From Gracilimonas sp965227215 (lineage in GTDB: Bacteria; Bacteroidota; Rhodothermia; Balneolales; Balneolaceae): a stretch of 64,000 bases of DNA. The stretch is taken from contig OZ245729.1 in assembly GCA_965227215.1 (NCBI GenBank), positions 1,116,001 through 1,180,000 on the forward strand, given 5' to 3'. The notes beneath the pieces are model-generated. The model saw only the letters and a list, made by a program, of their open reading frames with translations, ran no database searches and was not told where the DNA came from. A program made the translations under genes and the position numbers. This document shows positions 27,648 to 35,248 of this stretch, piece by piece (position 1 is the stretch's first letter; each line of letters opens with the position of its first letter).

Positions 27648-27684
27648 CACATAAAAAACCACCGCCCTCACAAGCGGTGGCTGT
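27648..27684 (-). terminator. Rho-independent terminator shared by convergent genes
   Basis: CCACCGC pairs with GCGGTGG around CTCACAA-type loop. On the minus strand the stem is followed by TTTTTT, so it terminates the aldo/keto reductase transcript; the plus-strand transcript of the DUF3127 gene also crosses the stem. Confidence 0.75.
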
Positions 27685-27814
27685 TGGATCAACCTTTGAA
27701 AAGCTACTTTCAGAATTGGTATCCATAACTCAATCACTTATTAATAAAACGCACCGCAGTCACAAATTCACCGCATAACTGTGCAGTATTTGTCGGCCGG
27801 TATAGCAATTGAAC

Positions 27815-28816
27815 CTAGTTCCGCCTCCAGTCGATTTCTTCTTTAGGCTTGTTGTCCAGAATTCCCTCAATCCGTTCCATGACCTCATCATCCACCTTGT
27901 CGATGATATCCATGGTTTTCATGTTTTGCTCTACTTGCTCCACATTGGAGGCCCCGGTTATCACTGTGCTTACATTTTCATTCTTCAGGCACCAGGCCAG
28001 CGCAAGCTGTGGCATCGGAACTCCTATTTCATCCGACACTTTTGCCAGTTTCTCCACTTTGCGCAATTTGGCTTTTCCTTTTTCGCTTTCAAGCAGTTTT
28101 TTTCGGAGCCAGCTGTATTTATCCAGATCCAGACGAGAGCCTTCAGGGATTCCATCATTATACTTCCCGGTAAGTAACCCACTTGCAAGCGGACTCCAAA
28201 TGGTTGTTCCCAAACCGATGTCTTCATACAGGGCCGAAAACTCCTTCTCCACTTTATCCCGCTTAAACATGTTGTACTCAGGCTGCTCCATCAGGGGTGG
28301 TCGTAAATGATTTTCACGGGCAAAGTCGTAAGCTTTGCGAATTTGATCTGCACTCCATTCACTGGTTCCCCAGTATAAAGCCTTGCCTTCATTAATCACC
28401 TGGTTCATCGCCCAAACCGTTTCTTCCACCGGGGTGAATTTATCCGGGCGATGGCAAAAAATGAGATCCACATAATCTGTTTGCAGTCGCCTCAGGGAAG
28501 CTTCTGTTCCTTCTTTGATATGCTTGAACGACAGCCCCTGATCGTTTACCCTTTCGCCACCCCAAAATATCTTGGTGGAAAGCACGAGGTCCGACCGTTT
28601 CCATTCAGCCTTCTTGATAACCTGCCCCATGATGGTTTCCGACTTCCCCATCTCATAAGCCTCGGCATTGTCAAAGAAATTCACACCGGCATCATAAGCT
28701 GCCTTCATTTGATTGTAGGCCAGGTCCGTATCCACCTGTTCGCCAAAAGTAACCCACGATCCAAAAGACAATGCTGATACTTTAAGTCCTGATCGTCCTA
28801 AAAACCTGTATTCCAT
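27815..28816 (-). CDS. Aldo/keto reductase, potassium-channel beta-subunit-like
   Basis: The ATG at 28816 (MEYRFLGRSGLKVSALSFGS) has GGAG ten bases upstream and gives the usual family start; an open frame 11 codons longer is unlikely. The 333-residue TIM-barrel has NFFDNAEAYEMGKSETIMG (catalytic Asp and Tyr), VLSTKIFWGG (Lys), YVDLIFCHRPD (His) and the NADPH site STVITGASNVEQVEQN near 285. It probably reduces small carbonyl compounds. It is monocistronic. Confidence 0.93.
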   Translation of the reverse strand: MEYRFLGRSGLKVSALSFGSWVTFGEQVDTDLAYNQMKAAYDAGVNFFDNAEAYEMGKSETIMGQVIKKAEWKRSDLVLSTKIFWGGERVNDQGLSFKHIKEGTEASLRRLQTDYVDLIFCHRPDKFTPVEETVWAMNQVINEGKALYWGTSEWSADQIRKAYDFARENHLRPPLMEQPEYNMFKRDKVEKEFSALYEDIGLGTTIWSPLASGLLTGKYNDGIPEGSRLDLDKYSWLRKKLLESEKGKAKLRKVEKLAKVSDEIGVPMPQLALAWCLKNENVSTVITGASNVEQVEQNMKTMDIIDKVDDEVMERIEGILDNKPKEEIDWRRN

Positions 28817-29405
28817 TATTCTCAATCTCCGATTAATTTTTCTTTGCAATAATTCAATTGATTAACAGCTCGTAACGATACTGCGTTCTGCATCCCGGAA
28901 AAAGAATTTCAGCACAGAATTTCGATCTCAAATTAGAATGAGTGATTACTGTGTTTAGAAAAAGTATCTTATTACCTTTGAGTAGATGACCATCAATGAG
29001 TTATTACCTGATATTACTTACCTATTAGAAAACATTGATTGGTAAAATTAAAACAGATTTGGTCAGCCGGACACCTCAGCCGTATATTGATTGAAGTTAC
29101 TTGAAACAAAAGCCCATCAATGAGTAACCGTTAATTCTTTTCTCTTATTTCTTCTAAGAAAACCTTTATTTACTCCTGCCCGTCATCAAGAGGAATGCCA
29201 TGAGCAAAGCGAATTCATGGTGAAGCGATCTCCTTGTGCTACTTAGGATGTCAGTTTATCTGGTTCCACCGCTCCGATGCGGAACCTACTTATGCGACTC
29301 TGGCTCGGAAGATCTTACGGAGATACTTTATTTTTTTGAGGCAGAGCCTCTGAGGGCCTTTACGGAGCAGAGCACCGTAACTAGGTGAACCTTAACTCAA
29401 CCAGA
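28817..29405. other. 588-base spacer with decayed repeats; no gene seen
   Basis: No plausible coding frame. It includes the hairpin copy 29262-29286 and degenerate inverted segments from 29320 to 29395 (AGGCAGAGCCTCTGAGG and relatives) that look like remains of dispersed repeats. A plus-strand TACCTTTG at 28973-28980 resembles a -7 box, but nothing is encoded downstream. Confidence 0.55.
29262..29286. repeat. Dispersed GGTTCC hairpin repeat, copy 3
   Basis: GGTTCC-N13-GGAACC with loop ACCGCTCCGATGC, related to copies at 2305 and 23019. Confidence 0.55.
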
Positions 29406-29828
29406 CTATTCTGCCGATTTGCGGTTGTCAACCACACGCTTTCCAATAAGCTCGCCTTTTTGAAATTTCAAAAAAATATCTTTTTCATAAACGGATTCAT
29501 ATCCCATATGAACATAATGCAGCATATCTCCCGCCTGGATTTTTACCTCTCCTGAATACCATTCTGCAAACACTTTTTGCTGATCGGGGAATAAATAATC
29601 AAAACCAACTCTCTCACCACCGGTTAGGTTTAGCTTCAACTCAATGAGGTATAACTTACCGTCAACTACCTTCCATACACCCCGGTAGCCACGCCAGCAG
29701 GCCGTATTTCCGGTGCCTATTTTATGATGGAGGTCTACTCTTTTTGAAAAGTATTTTTCTAAAGGAAGGGTTGCCATATTATGTCTCCTGCCTTTATAGA
29801 TCAAGATTTCTTTCAGCTGTGCGGTCAT
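29406..29828 (-). CDS. Uncharacterised 140-residue protein
   Basis: I do not recognise a family. The soluble product is rich in aromatic residues and strands (GNTACWRGYRGVWKVVDGKL, IELKLNLTGG, FAEWYSGEVKIQAGDMLHYVH, ESVYEKDIFLKFQKGELIGK). A second ATG at codon 18 (MATLPLEKYF) could be the true start. The open frame is well formed and has chromosome-like codon use. It is the last chromosomal gene before the tRNA that marks the edge of the virus-like element. Confidence 0.6.
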   Translation of the reverse strand: MTAQLKEILIYKGRRHNMATLPLEKYFSKRVDLHHKIGTGNTACWRGYRGVWKVVDGKLYLIELKLNLTGGERVGFDYLFPDQQKVFAEWYSGEVKIQAGDMLHYVHMGYESVYEKDIFLKFQKGELIGKRVVDNRKSAE

Positions 29829-29892
29829 AACTACAACAGATCTTTAAATGACGGGATGGCCTGACTATGGGTTATTAACAAAGAAAAGAAAG

Positions 29893-29966
29893 TGGGCCCG
29901 GAGGGACTTGAACCCCCGACCAATCGATTATGAGTCGACTGCTCTAACCAACTGAGCTACAGATCC
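29893..29966 (-). tRNA. tRNA-Met(CAT), elongator or Ile2 type, with mismatched acceptor stem
   Basis: The minus strand folds as a full cloverleaf: D arm GCTC...GAGC, anticodon arm GTCGA-CTCATAA-TCGAT with anticodon CAT, variable TGGTC and T arm GGGGG-TTCAAGT-CCCTC; no CCA is encoded. The anticodon stem lacks the three G-C pairs of an initiator, so it is elongator Met or lysidine-modified Ile. The acceptor strands GGATCTG and CGGGCCC pair poorly (one A:C mismatch, two G:T). This suggests that the 5' side was exchanged when the adjacent element integrated. Confidence 0.9.
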
Positions 29967-30019
29967 ATTGATACCGCAAACGGCGATTTTCAACCTTATA
30001 AGCCAAAACTGAGTCAAAA

Positions 30020-30114
30020 TTGTACATAGTTTTGTACATAGCTCTACTTTCTTTACCGATTGTACATAGTACATTGGCATTAGAATGAGGTTTTATGTTA
30101 TTAGCTGTGTACAA
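30020..30114. repeat. TTGTACATAG direct repeats next to the tRNA junction
   Basis: Exact copies at 30020-30029, 30032-30041 and 30060-30069, with an inverted TGTACAA at 30108-30114. The first two are 12 bases apart. Their place 55-150 bases inside the element edge fits arm-type recombinase or excision-factor sites, or repressor sites for the adjacent promoter. Confidence 0.6.
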
Positions 30115-30133
30115 TTCTGTTCCTTTTTGTTCG

Positions 30134-30148
30134 CTTACATTGTGTAAG
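30134..30148. promoter_or_regulatory. Putative phage operator, copy 1 (CTTACATTGTGTAAG)
   Basis: A perfect 6-base inverted repeat around TTG, just after the end of the CI-like gene, identical in arms to the site at 30642-30656. Confidence 0.65.
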
Positions 30149-30176
30149 TAAATATAGAAATAAAAAGCGCCTCGAT

Positions 30177-30596
30177 TCAATCTAATTTTGAGTGTTTTTT
30201 GAGAAGCCTTACCAGTGCCTCTGCAACTTTAATTTCAAGTTCTCTTGCCTCTGAATTTCCTTTCTGGCTTTCACTAAAATCAAAATTCAAAAGAAGCGTG
30301 AGTGCATTTTCCATCTTTTCTTTATCAGAAAGTGTTAAATGAGAACTTAGAGATTTGCTTCCATACATTTCTCCCTTTCCGGTAAGAAGCCACGTTCCAT
30401 CACATCCAGTCCCAAGTACAATTTGAGCCAGTACTTCTGATCCTGGTTTTTTAATTCTCCCATATTTCAAATCAGTAATTAACGAATAATTGTTAATTCC
30501 ACATTCCATAAGAAATTCTTTAGCCGAACCGAATCTATTACTAATTAAAATAATTCTTTCGGCTATACTGTTTTTTTTGATTGTGCTTGATTGCAT
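30177..30596 (-). CDS. CI-type phage repressor-like regulator
   Basis: The 139-residue protein has an N-terminal helix-turn-helix region (IAERIILISNRFGSAKEFLM ... NYSLITDLKYGRIKKPGSEV) followed by the GCDGTWLLTGKGEMYG signature shared by CI-like repressors of Bacteroidota and proteobacterial prophages. A helical C-terminal part probably dimerises. It is divergent from the plus-strand gene at 30672, with a palindromic operator between them, so it likely holds the element dormant. No LexA-type protease domain is present. Confidence 0.8.
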   Translation of the reverse strand: MQSSTIKKNSIAERIILISNRFGSAKEFLMECGINNYSLITDLKYGRIKKPGSEVLAQIVLGTGCDGTWLLTGKGEMYGSKSLSSHLTLSDKEKMENALTLLLNFDFSESQKGNSEARELEIKVAEALVRLLKKHSKLD

Positions 30597-30641
30597 TTAA
30601 TCTGTAATTTCGTCATTCGTTAATTAACTATAATTCATCTA

Positions 30642-30656
30642 CTTACAATGTGTAAG
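30642..30656. promoter_or_regulatory. Putative phage operator, copy 2 (CTTACAATGTGTAAG)
   Basis: Perfect inverted repeat, extendable to ACTTACA-ATG-TGTAAGT, in the 75-base gap between the divergent CI-like and Cro-like genes. A second copy lies at 30134-30148, beyond the other end of the repressor gene. Confidence 0.7.
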
Positions 30657-30671
30657 TAACTAAATATAATT

Positions 30672-30950
30672 ATGTCTAATCAAATACCTAATACACATTC
30701 ACAGTTAAAATTTGCGTTGGGTATCAGTCAAAGAAGTTTAAAAGGTTTTGCTAACACTCTAACTAAGCCAGATGGTTCCATTGGGATTTCACATACAGCT
30801 TTAATTCGGGTAGCGCAAGACACTGACAAAACCCCTTGGATACGTGAAGTAATTAATAGAACTATTAAACAAAGCAAAAGAAAACACCCAAGCATTTGGG
30901 AAGAATTTTTGAAAGAAAATGACTCAGACAAAACAAAAACAGATTATTAA
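30672..30950 (+). CDS. Cro-like DNA-binding protein (predicted)
   Basis: The 92-residue basic protein includes a helix-turn-helix-like stretch (SQRSLKGFANTLTKPDGSIG followed by ISHTALIRVAQD) and is the first gene to the right of the operator, divergent from the CI-like repressor. It does not show a strongly diagnostic family motif; the Cro role is inferred from position. It overlaps the next gene by 32 bases. Confidence 0.6.
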   Translation: MSNQIPNTHSQLKFALGISQRSLKGFANTLTKPDGSIGISHTALIRVAQDTDKTPWIREVINRTIKQSKRKHPSIWEEFLKENDSDKTKTDY

Positions 30951-31182
30951 TGCAATTGATGGGCTTTCCAATCAATTAGAGCTGATACGCTCACTGGTAA
31001 ACGATACCCTCCTCCAAAACAAAGAATGGCTGAATTCAAAAGAATTTGCTCTATTAGCTAACATAAATTCTAAATCAGTTTCAAATTACGCCGGAAAAGG
31101 TAGGTATAAGAAGATTAAGAGAGATTGTAACGGTAAACACTTGATACATGTATCTGAGCTAAAGAGGCACCTGAATGAATAG
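30919..31182 (+). CDS. Helix-turn-helix (excisionase/MerR-like) protein
   Basis: The 87-residue product has an N-terminal coiled helix (IINAIDGLSNQLELIRSLVN), then WLNSKEFALLANINSKSVSNYAGKG and KLHLIHVSELKRHL-like ending, the pattern of small winged-helix excisionases (a MerR-type helix-turn-helix and a short C-terminal wing). It may act in excision or early regulation. It overlaps both neighbours. Confidence 0.6.
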   Translation: MTQTKQKQIINAIDGLSNQLELIRSLVNDTLLQNKEWLNSKEFALLANINSKSVSNYAGKGRYKKIKRDCNGKHLIHVSELKRHLNE

Positions 31183-31363
31183 GAAACCATGTGCAAAAAT
31201 TTCGAGGACTACCATTTGGGGACTTGCCGCATTCATTGAAAGCGAAGTGAATCTAAATGAATTTTCATTACTGATTCGGGATAAGAAGAACGCAGATATC
31301 AAACAAGTCGCAGTTATTCTGATTGAGGCCAAACAAAAACTTAACCGAGTGATCTTGCAATAG
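31175..31363 (+). CDS. Small uncharacterised early protein
   Basis: A 62-residue basic product starting within the previous gene (ATGAATAG overlap). It has a hydrophobic core helix (RTTIWGLAAFIESEVNLNEF) and no recognised family. It is kept because it fills the tight early operon between the HTH gene and the primase-like gene in a consistent overlap arrangement. Confidence 0.5.
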   Translation: MNRKPCAKISRTTIWGLAAFIESEVNLNEFSLLIRDKKNADIKQVAVILIEAKQKLNRVILQ

Positions 31364-31374
31364 ATCAAACCTGT

Positions 31375-32142
31375 TTGACATTCTACGAAGCGATACCCTA
31401 TGTAAGGGAAGTATCCAGAAATGATATTGTAGAAATCATTTCTGAACGCATTCCTTTAAAAAAATCCGGCAGTTACTACAAAGCATGTTGTCCATTTCAT
31501 AATGAAAAGACACCTTCATTTTATGTGCATGAAATCAAAGGCACTTATAAATGCTATGGTTGTGATGCATGGGGTGATGCGATTAGTTTTGTGGAGTTTT
31601 TTGATGGGCTAACCTTCAATGAAGTCATTTATTTATTAGCCGACCGATATCACCTAACCATTTCAAATAAAAGTAGGAAGAAAACCCAACAGGCTATAAA
31701 AAAAGAAGACGATATACTTTCAGGTTACTCCTCTGTAAAGTCTGAAATCCTGAAGACGAAGAAAGTTTACGTAGCATTTAAACAAGGCGACGCGCCATTC
31801 ACGCCTATTCTTTTCATAGATGACAAGCTAAGCCTTGAAGCAGCAAAACTTTTAAAAAAACGAGCGCAAAAAATCATTTTTGTAGCTCAGGATACTCCTT
31901 GGGAAAGACTTAAACCTTCCTTTGAAGCAGCATTAAAAGCAGAACTGGAGGTATTCGCTATTCCAGATTATTCCAACGAATTCCAGGAAATGGACTGGGT
32001 GGACTATTGCTCTGCTCAGACTACTCAAAAAATTACAACCAAAGATGTGATACAGCTTATTGCAGGGATTCCTGACAACATCACCCGGTCTGTGTACATC
32101 ACTTATGCAACAGATAATTTCAAAGAACCCATCACAAAATGA
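31375..32142 (+). CDS. CHC2 zinc-finger (DnaG-type) primase-like protein
   Basis: The 255-residue product begins like DnaG: IVEIISERIPLKKSGSYYKA followed by CCPFHNEKTPSFYV and YKCYGCDAWGDAISFVE, the CHC2 zinc-binding domain, at about residues 16-75. The remaining 170 residues have a Rossmann-like ILFIDDKLSLEAAKLL and IIFVAQDTPW but no intact TOPRIM acidic motifs, so catalytic primase activity is uncertain. The start is TTG. It overlaps the helicase gene by 4 bases, forming a replication pair. Confidence 0.8.
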   Translation: MTFYEAIPYVREVSRNDIVEIISERIPLKKSGSYYKACCPFHNEKTPSFYVHEIKGTYKCYGCDAWGDAISFVEFFDGLTFNEVIYLLADRYHLTISNKSRKKTQQAIKKEDDILSGYSSVKSEILKTKKVYVAFKQGDAPFTPILFIDDKLSLEAAKLLKKRAQKIIFVAQDTPWERLKPSFEAALKAELEVFAIPDYSNEFQEMDWVDYCSAQTTQKITTKDVIQLIAGIPDNITRSVYITYATDNFKEPITK

Positions 32143-34454
32143 CAAACCCCATGTTCAACGCCGATTTTTGGCGTTGGTATCTGCGTAAAGAGTTTAAAGA
32201 ATTTGCCCATTTAGCAGATACAACCATCCTTATTGAAAGAATTAGGAATGTTTTTGCTGAAAACAATCCCGATTCCTTTCTCACCTTAAACCTCGACACG
32301 GAAATTTGTACTGATTCCGAGGGCAATGAATTCAATATGGTCGAATTTATTGCCATAAAAGAGGACACTGAACGGCAGTACGCGGAAATGAATCTGGCCG
32401 TTGATTACGAGCGCTGGCTGGCCCAAAAATTTCAAGAAAACGCGGCCAAAGAATACGAACGGGACTTCGATAACTACCAATGGGTACGTAAACGAGGCGG
32501 AGAAAAAGTGCCCGTAACCGATTTCGATCTCATCCTGGAGTCCATCATCGAAAAATGGAATCCGGAAAAGAAAGAATGGGAACGCACCTATGTTGGCCAG
32601 CTCCGCTACCTTCGGGGAGGCATTCCGATGTACAAGCCCTTCAATTTCGAGCCCGGTCAAACCCACAGCGTGGAGGAATTTTCCAAAAGCGTATGGAATA
32701 AAGATGTGCTCCAGGTGAAAAACATGAAGAATGAAGACATGCGTAGCTTCTGGCTGCATGTGAACATCGAATTTAAACCCCGCATTGTCCGTGAGTTTGA
32801 TCACTTTGGGATCATTTCTTTTGAAAAAACTCGGTATTTACTGGCTGGTAACGTGCTGGTAAGTTTCCCAAAGAAAGCGTCAGGCCACATTAAACTAATT
32901 GCCCAGCGAGATGGAGCCTTTCCTATTGGCGATAACAAGTTTTTAAAGCCCCCGGAGGACGCCGTTCACCTTCCGCATTACGAGTTGGGACTTGCCAATT
33001 CGGATGGTTATTTCAAAAATGCGGAGGAAAGCCTATACAACGACCAGGAATTTTATAAAAAACTGGTTCATGTCGAACACCATTTCTGCGGTATGGTCGG
33101 TGGCAACTCGGAATTCAGGAACTGGGGAAAGATTATCATCGCCTACGTGTTCTCGTTTGTGTTTTTCGATGAAATCTATGCCCTCCACAAACACATCATC
33201 TTCCTCTACCTGTATGGAGAGGGAAACGTGGGTAAAGGAGAAATGGCTAAGCTTATTCAGGATTTTTTTGGAATAAATCACCTCGATAGTTTGAACACAC
33301 CACCGGCCCGATCGGTGGACGAAGCGCTGGAGCAAAAATCCCATATCCCCCAATGGATAGATGAGCACGTTCCTCAAGTGCCTGGGAAAAAGGCCAAGAT
33401 TGAAGACCAGATCTGGAACTCCTGGTTTGAACTCAAGCCACGTCCTACCAACATCAAAAAAGGCAACAAATGGGGCAAGGAGCATAAAGTGGTGCGCACC
33501 ATGCCACTTTTTTGCAGCAACTTTCTTCCGGCCACCGACCACCTGCTTAGCCGCTCGTTAATCATCCATTACAGCAAAAAGACGCGCGGCCCAGAAGATC
33601 ATGTAAAAGAACTGCTCAACGAGAGGGTTACCCTCCAGCGACTTATGCTTTCTTTTCTAAAAAACTACCACCTGATTAACCGAAAGGACTTTATCAAAGA
33701 CATGGAACGCATCAGGCTTAAGCTCAAAGATGCTGTCAAAACCGAACTGGGTGATAAATTGAAAGATGTGGTGCTTCAAGACCGGCAAATAAATCAATTT
33801 GCCTCGCTCGTTACGGTTTCCTACTGGCTCAATCCTGATTACCGAAACCTGATATCAGGTTCACTGGACGAGCTGGAAGAGATCAAAGACAAAGCCATGT
33901 ACGATGATTATTACCGCAATTTCACTAAGGAGCGTAATGAGGAACGGCTTCTCTCGGTTACCGGGGAAGATCTTTTCCTATTTGCTCGCGATGAAGTTGT
34001 CAAAACCGCGATCCGATACTCCTCTCAAGATCCACTTACCGAATTTATTGAAACCATTGGCACACTTATCCAATCACTGAAGGTAACCGTCCATCATTTT
34101 AACTGGACCAAGGACGGCACACTCAAAATTTGGGCCAAGGCGATTTGGGATATCTACGAGTACGAAAAAAGAGGCACCGATGGTATGGTTCGCCGGGATA
34201 TTGTGGACGAGAAGCTGCGAGATATAAGCGAATTGACTCCGGAAGGCGAACTGAAAGTAGTCAACTGGACCATTGTTGACCAATATTCTAACCTGAAGAC
34301 CGATACGATCCGGCAAAGAGGGTATTACATCCCAAATGCAGTACAGAAAGAACTGTTTCGCAATGCCTTTAACTGGGACCGTTTTAAACCCGCCGGAAGC
34401 CAGCCCTGGACGGGAAACTTCCAGCCAACCAGAGAAGAAATAGCTTCGGCGTGA
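32139..34454 (+). CDS. SF3/D5-like replicative helicase (DUF5906-type)
   Basis: The 771-residue product has an N-terminal half of unclear role and a central ATPase with FLYLYGEGNVGKGEMAKLI at about residues 354-372 (Walker A variant with Gly after the Lys). A Walker B-like PQWIDEHVP follows near 405, and the arginine-containing SNFLPATDHLLSRSLIIHY near 460-478. This arrangement is that of phage/plasmid D5 or SF3 helicases such as those linked to DUF5906. A winged helix probably ends the protein. With the primase-like gene it should replicate the element. Its stop codon sits inside a terminator hairpin. Confidence 0.8.
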   Translation: MTNPMFNADFWRWYLRKEFKEFAHLADTTILIERIRNVFAENNPDSFLTLNLDTEICTDSEGNEFNMVEFIAIKEDTERQYAEMNLAVDYERWLAQKFQENAAKEYERDFDNYQWVRKRGGEKVPVTDFDLILESIIEKWNPEKKEWERTYVGQLRYLRGGIPMYKPFNFEPGQTHSVEEFSKSVWNKDVLQVKNMKNEDMRSFWLHVNIEFKPRIVREFDHFGIISFEKTRYLLAGNVLVSFPKKASGHIKLIAQRDGAFPIGDNKFLKPPEDAVHLPHYELGLANSDGYFKNAEESLYNDQEFYKKLVHVEHHFCGMVGGNSEFRNWGKIIIAYVFSFVFFDEIYALHKHIIFLYLYGEGNVGKGEMAKLIQDFFGINHLDSLNTPPARSVDEALEQKSHIPQWIDEHVPQVPGKKAKIEDQIWNSWFELKPRPTNIKKGNKWGKEHKVVRTMPLFCSNFLPATDHLLSRSLIIHYSKKTRGPEDHVKELLNERVTLQRLMLSFLKNYHLINRKDFIKDMERIRLKLKDAVKTELGDKLKDVVLQDRQINQFASLVTVSYWLNPDYRNLISGSLDELEEIKDKAMYDDYYRNFTKERNEERLLSVTGEDLFLFARDEVVKTAIRYSSQDPLTEFIETIGTLIQSLKVTVHHFNWTKDGTLKIWAKAIWDIYEYEKRGTDGMVRRDIVDEKLRDISELTPEGELKVVNWTIVDQYSNLKTDTIRQRGYYIPNAVQKELFRNAFNWDRFKPAGSQPWTGNFQPTREEIASA

Positions 34455-34466
34455 GCTATTTTTTTA
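34438..34466 (+). terminator. Terminator of the early replication operon
   Basis: AAATAGCT-N8-AGCTATTT followed by four more T; the stem overlaps the helicase stop codon. Confidence 0.75.
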
Positions 34467-34840
34467 TCCATAGAATAGAAAAGCCCGAAAAAGAAGAAAA
34501 TCTATGTTTCAATGTTTCAAGATACTAAAAACACACTCTATAATACTTTTACTACACTTTTTTATGAAACTTTTGCTGAAACATTTATGAAACAGGATGA
34601 AACATTCCCTCTTTTTTCTGAAACAGGAATGTTTCATCTGTGTTTCACGAGCAATTCTGCTAAATCATTGAAATTATTTACCCCAAAAATGAGCGTTATC
34701 CATCGTGAAACAGGCATGTTTCAGCAAATGTTTCATAATAATCGGCCTCTGATCATACGCAGACGCATTTTTTAGGTATTTGAAACATTTTTTTGGAATA
34801 AAATGAGTTTTACCGGAAAATCAGTATAAAACCATCACCC
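34467..34840. other. Non-coding iteron field, candidate replication origin
   Basis: Twelve exact TGAAACA/TGTTTCA heptamers start at 34505, 34513, 34577, 34588, 34598, 34619, 34630, 34641, 34706, 34717, 34729 and 34781, with a near match (TGAAACT) at 34565. Neighbours are mostly 10-12 bases apart, one helical turn. Two triads share the same geometry, each starting with the palindrome TGAAACAGGAATGTTTCA or its GGCA variant. The stretch is AT-rich. A short frame across it is only read-through of these repeats. Its location directly after the helicase suits an origin or control region. Confidence 0.75.
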
Positions 34841-35095
34841 ATGAAAAATCCTATGCAAACCAATCCATCCATGCAAGAAGTTATTGACCGTGAAGTAATG
34901 ACCATCAAAGAGGCCCAGGTTTACGTTGAAGAAAAAACTGGCATGAAAAGCAGCCTCTTTTACGATTGTGTGCGCCCGCTGTTATCCCCGCGTCCCATGG
35001 CTATCAATCACCGAACCAACAAACCGGCTCACTTTGTAGTGGCCAAAGAACACGTGGAGCAGGTAATATTCAGCATGAAAAAACAAATTGAGTAA
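34841..35095 (+). CDS. Small HTH-like protein, possible iteron-binding factor
   Basis: The 84-residue product contains EVMTIKEAQVYVEEKTGMKS followed by SLFYDCVRPLLSPRP and HFVVAKEHVEQVIFSM, which resembles a helix-turn-helix with a wing of the excisionase/MerR kind. It is a single-gene unit between two terminators, immediately next to the iteron field. That placement suggests an initiator or regulator acting on the iterons. I did not recognise a named family. Confidence 0.55.
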   Translation: MKNPMQTNPSMQEVIDREVMTIKEAQVYVEEKTGMKSSLFYDCVRPLLSPRPMAINHRTNKPAHFVVAKEHVEQVIFSMKKQIE

Positions 35096-35131
35096 AAAAG
35101 CTCCATTCCATTTTGCTCAATAAATTTTTTC
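35087..35131 (+). terminator. Terminator after the iteron-adjacent gene
   Basis: ATTGAGTAAAA pairs with TTTTGCTCAAT (10 of 11) and is followed by TTTTTT; the left arm contains the stop codon. Confidence 0.65.
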
Positions 35132-35248
35132 CAATTTTTTGTGCCTACTGAAAATTCTTTCTTGCTCATATCCTCTTCTATTCCTCCAGGGGCTATTTAA
35201 AGCCATTGGTTTCCTGCCTATTCTGTGTTCGAACCAAACAGAACACAG

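Noticed and set aside
29944..30180. A 78-codon minus-strand frame ending inside the tRNA
   Set aside because: Overlaps the tRNA gene and the repeat cluster.
34512..34775. An 87-codon frame in the iteron field
   Set aside because: Its peptide is only the translation of repeated TGAAACA/TGTTTCA units (ETFMKQDETF, TGMFQQMFH); no family or coding signal.
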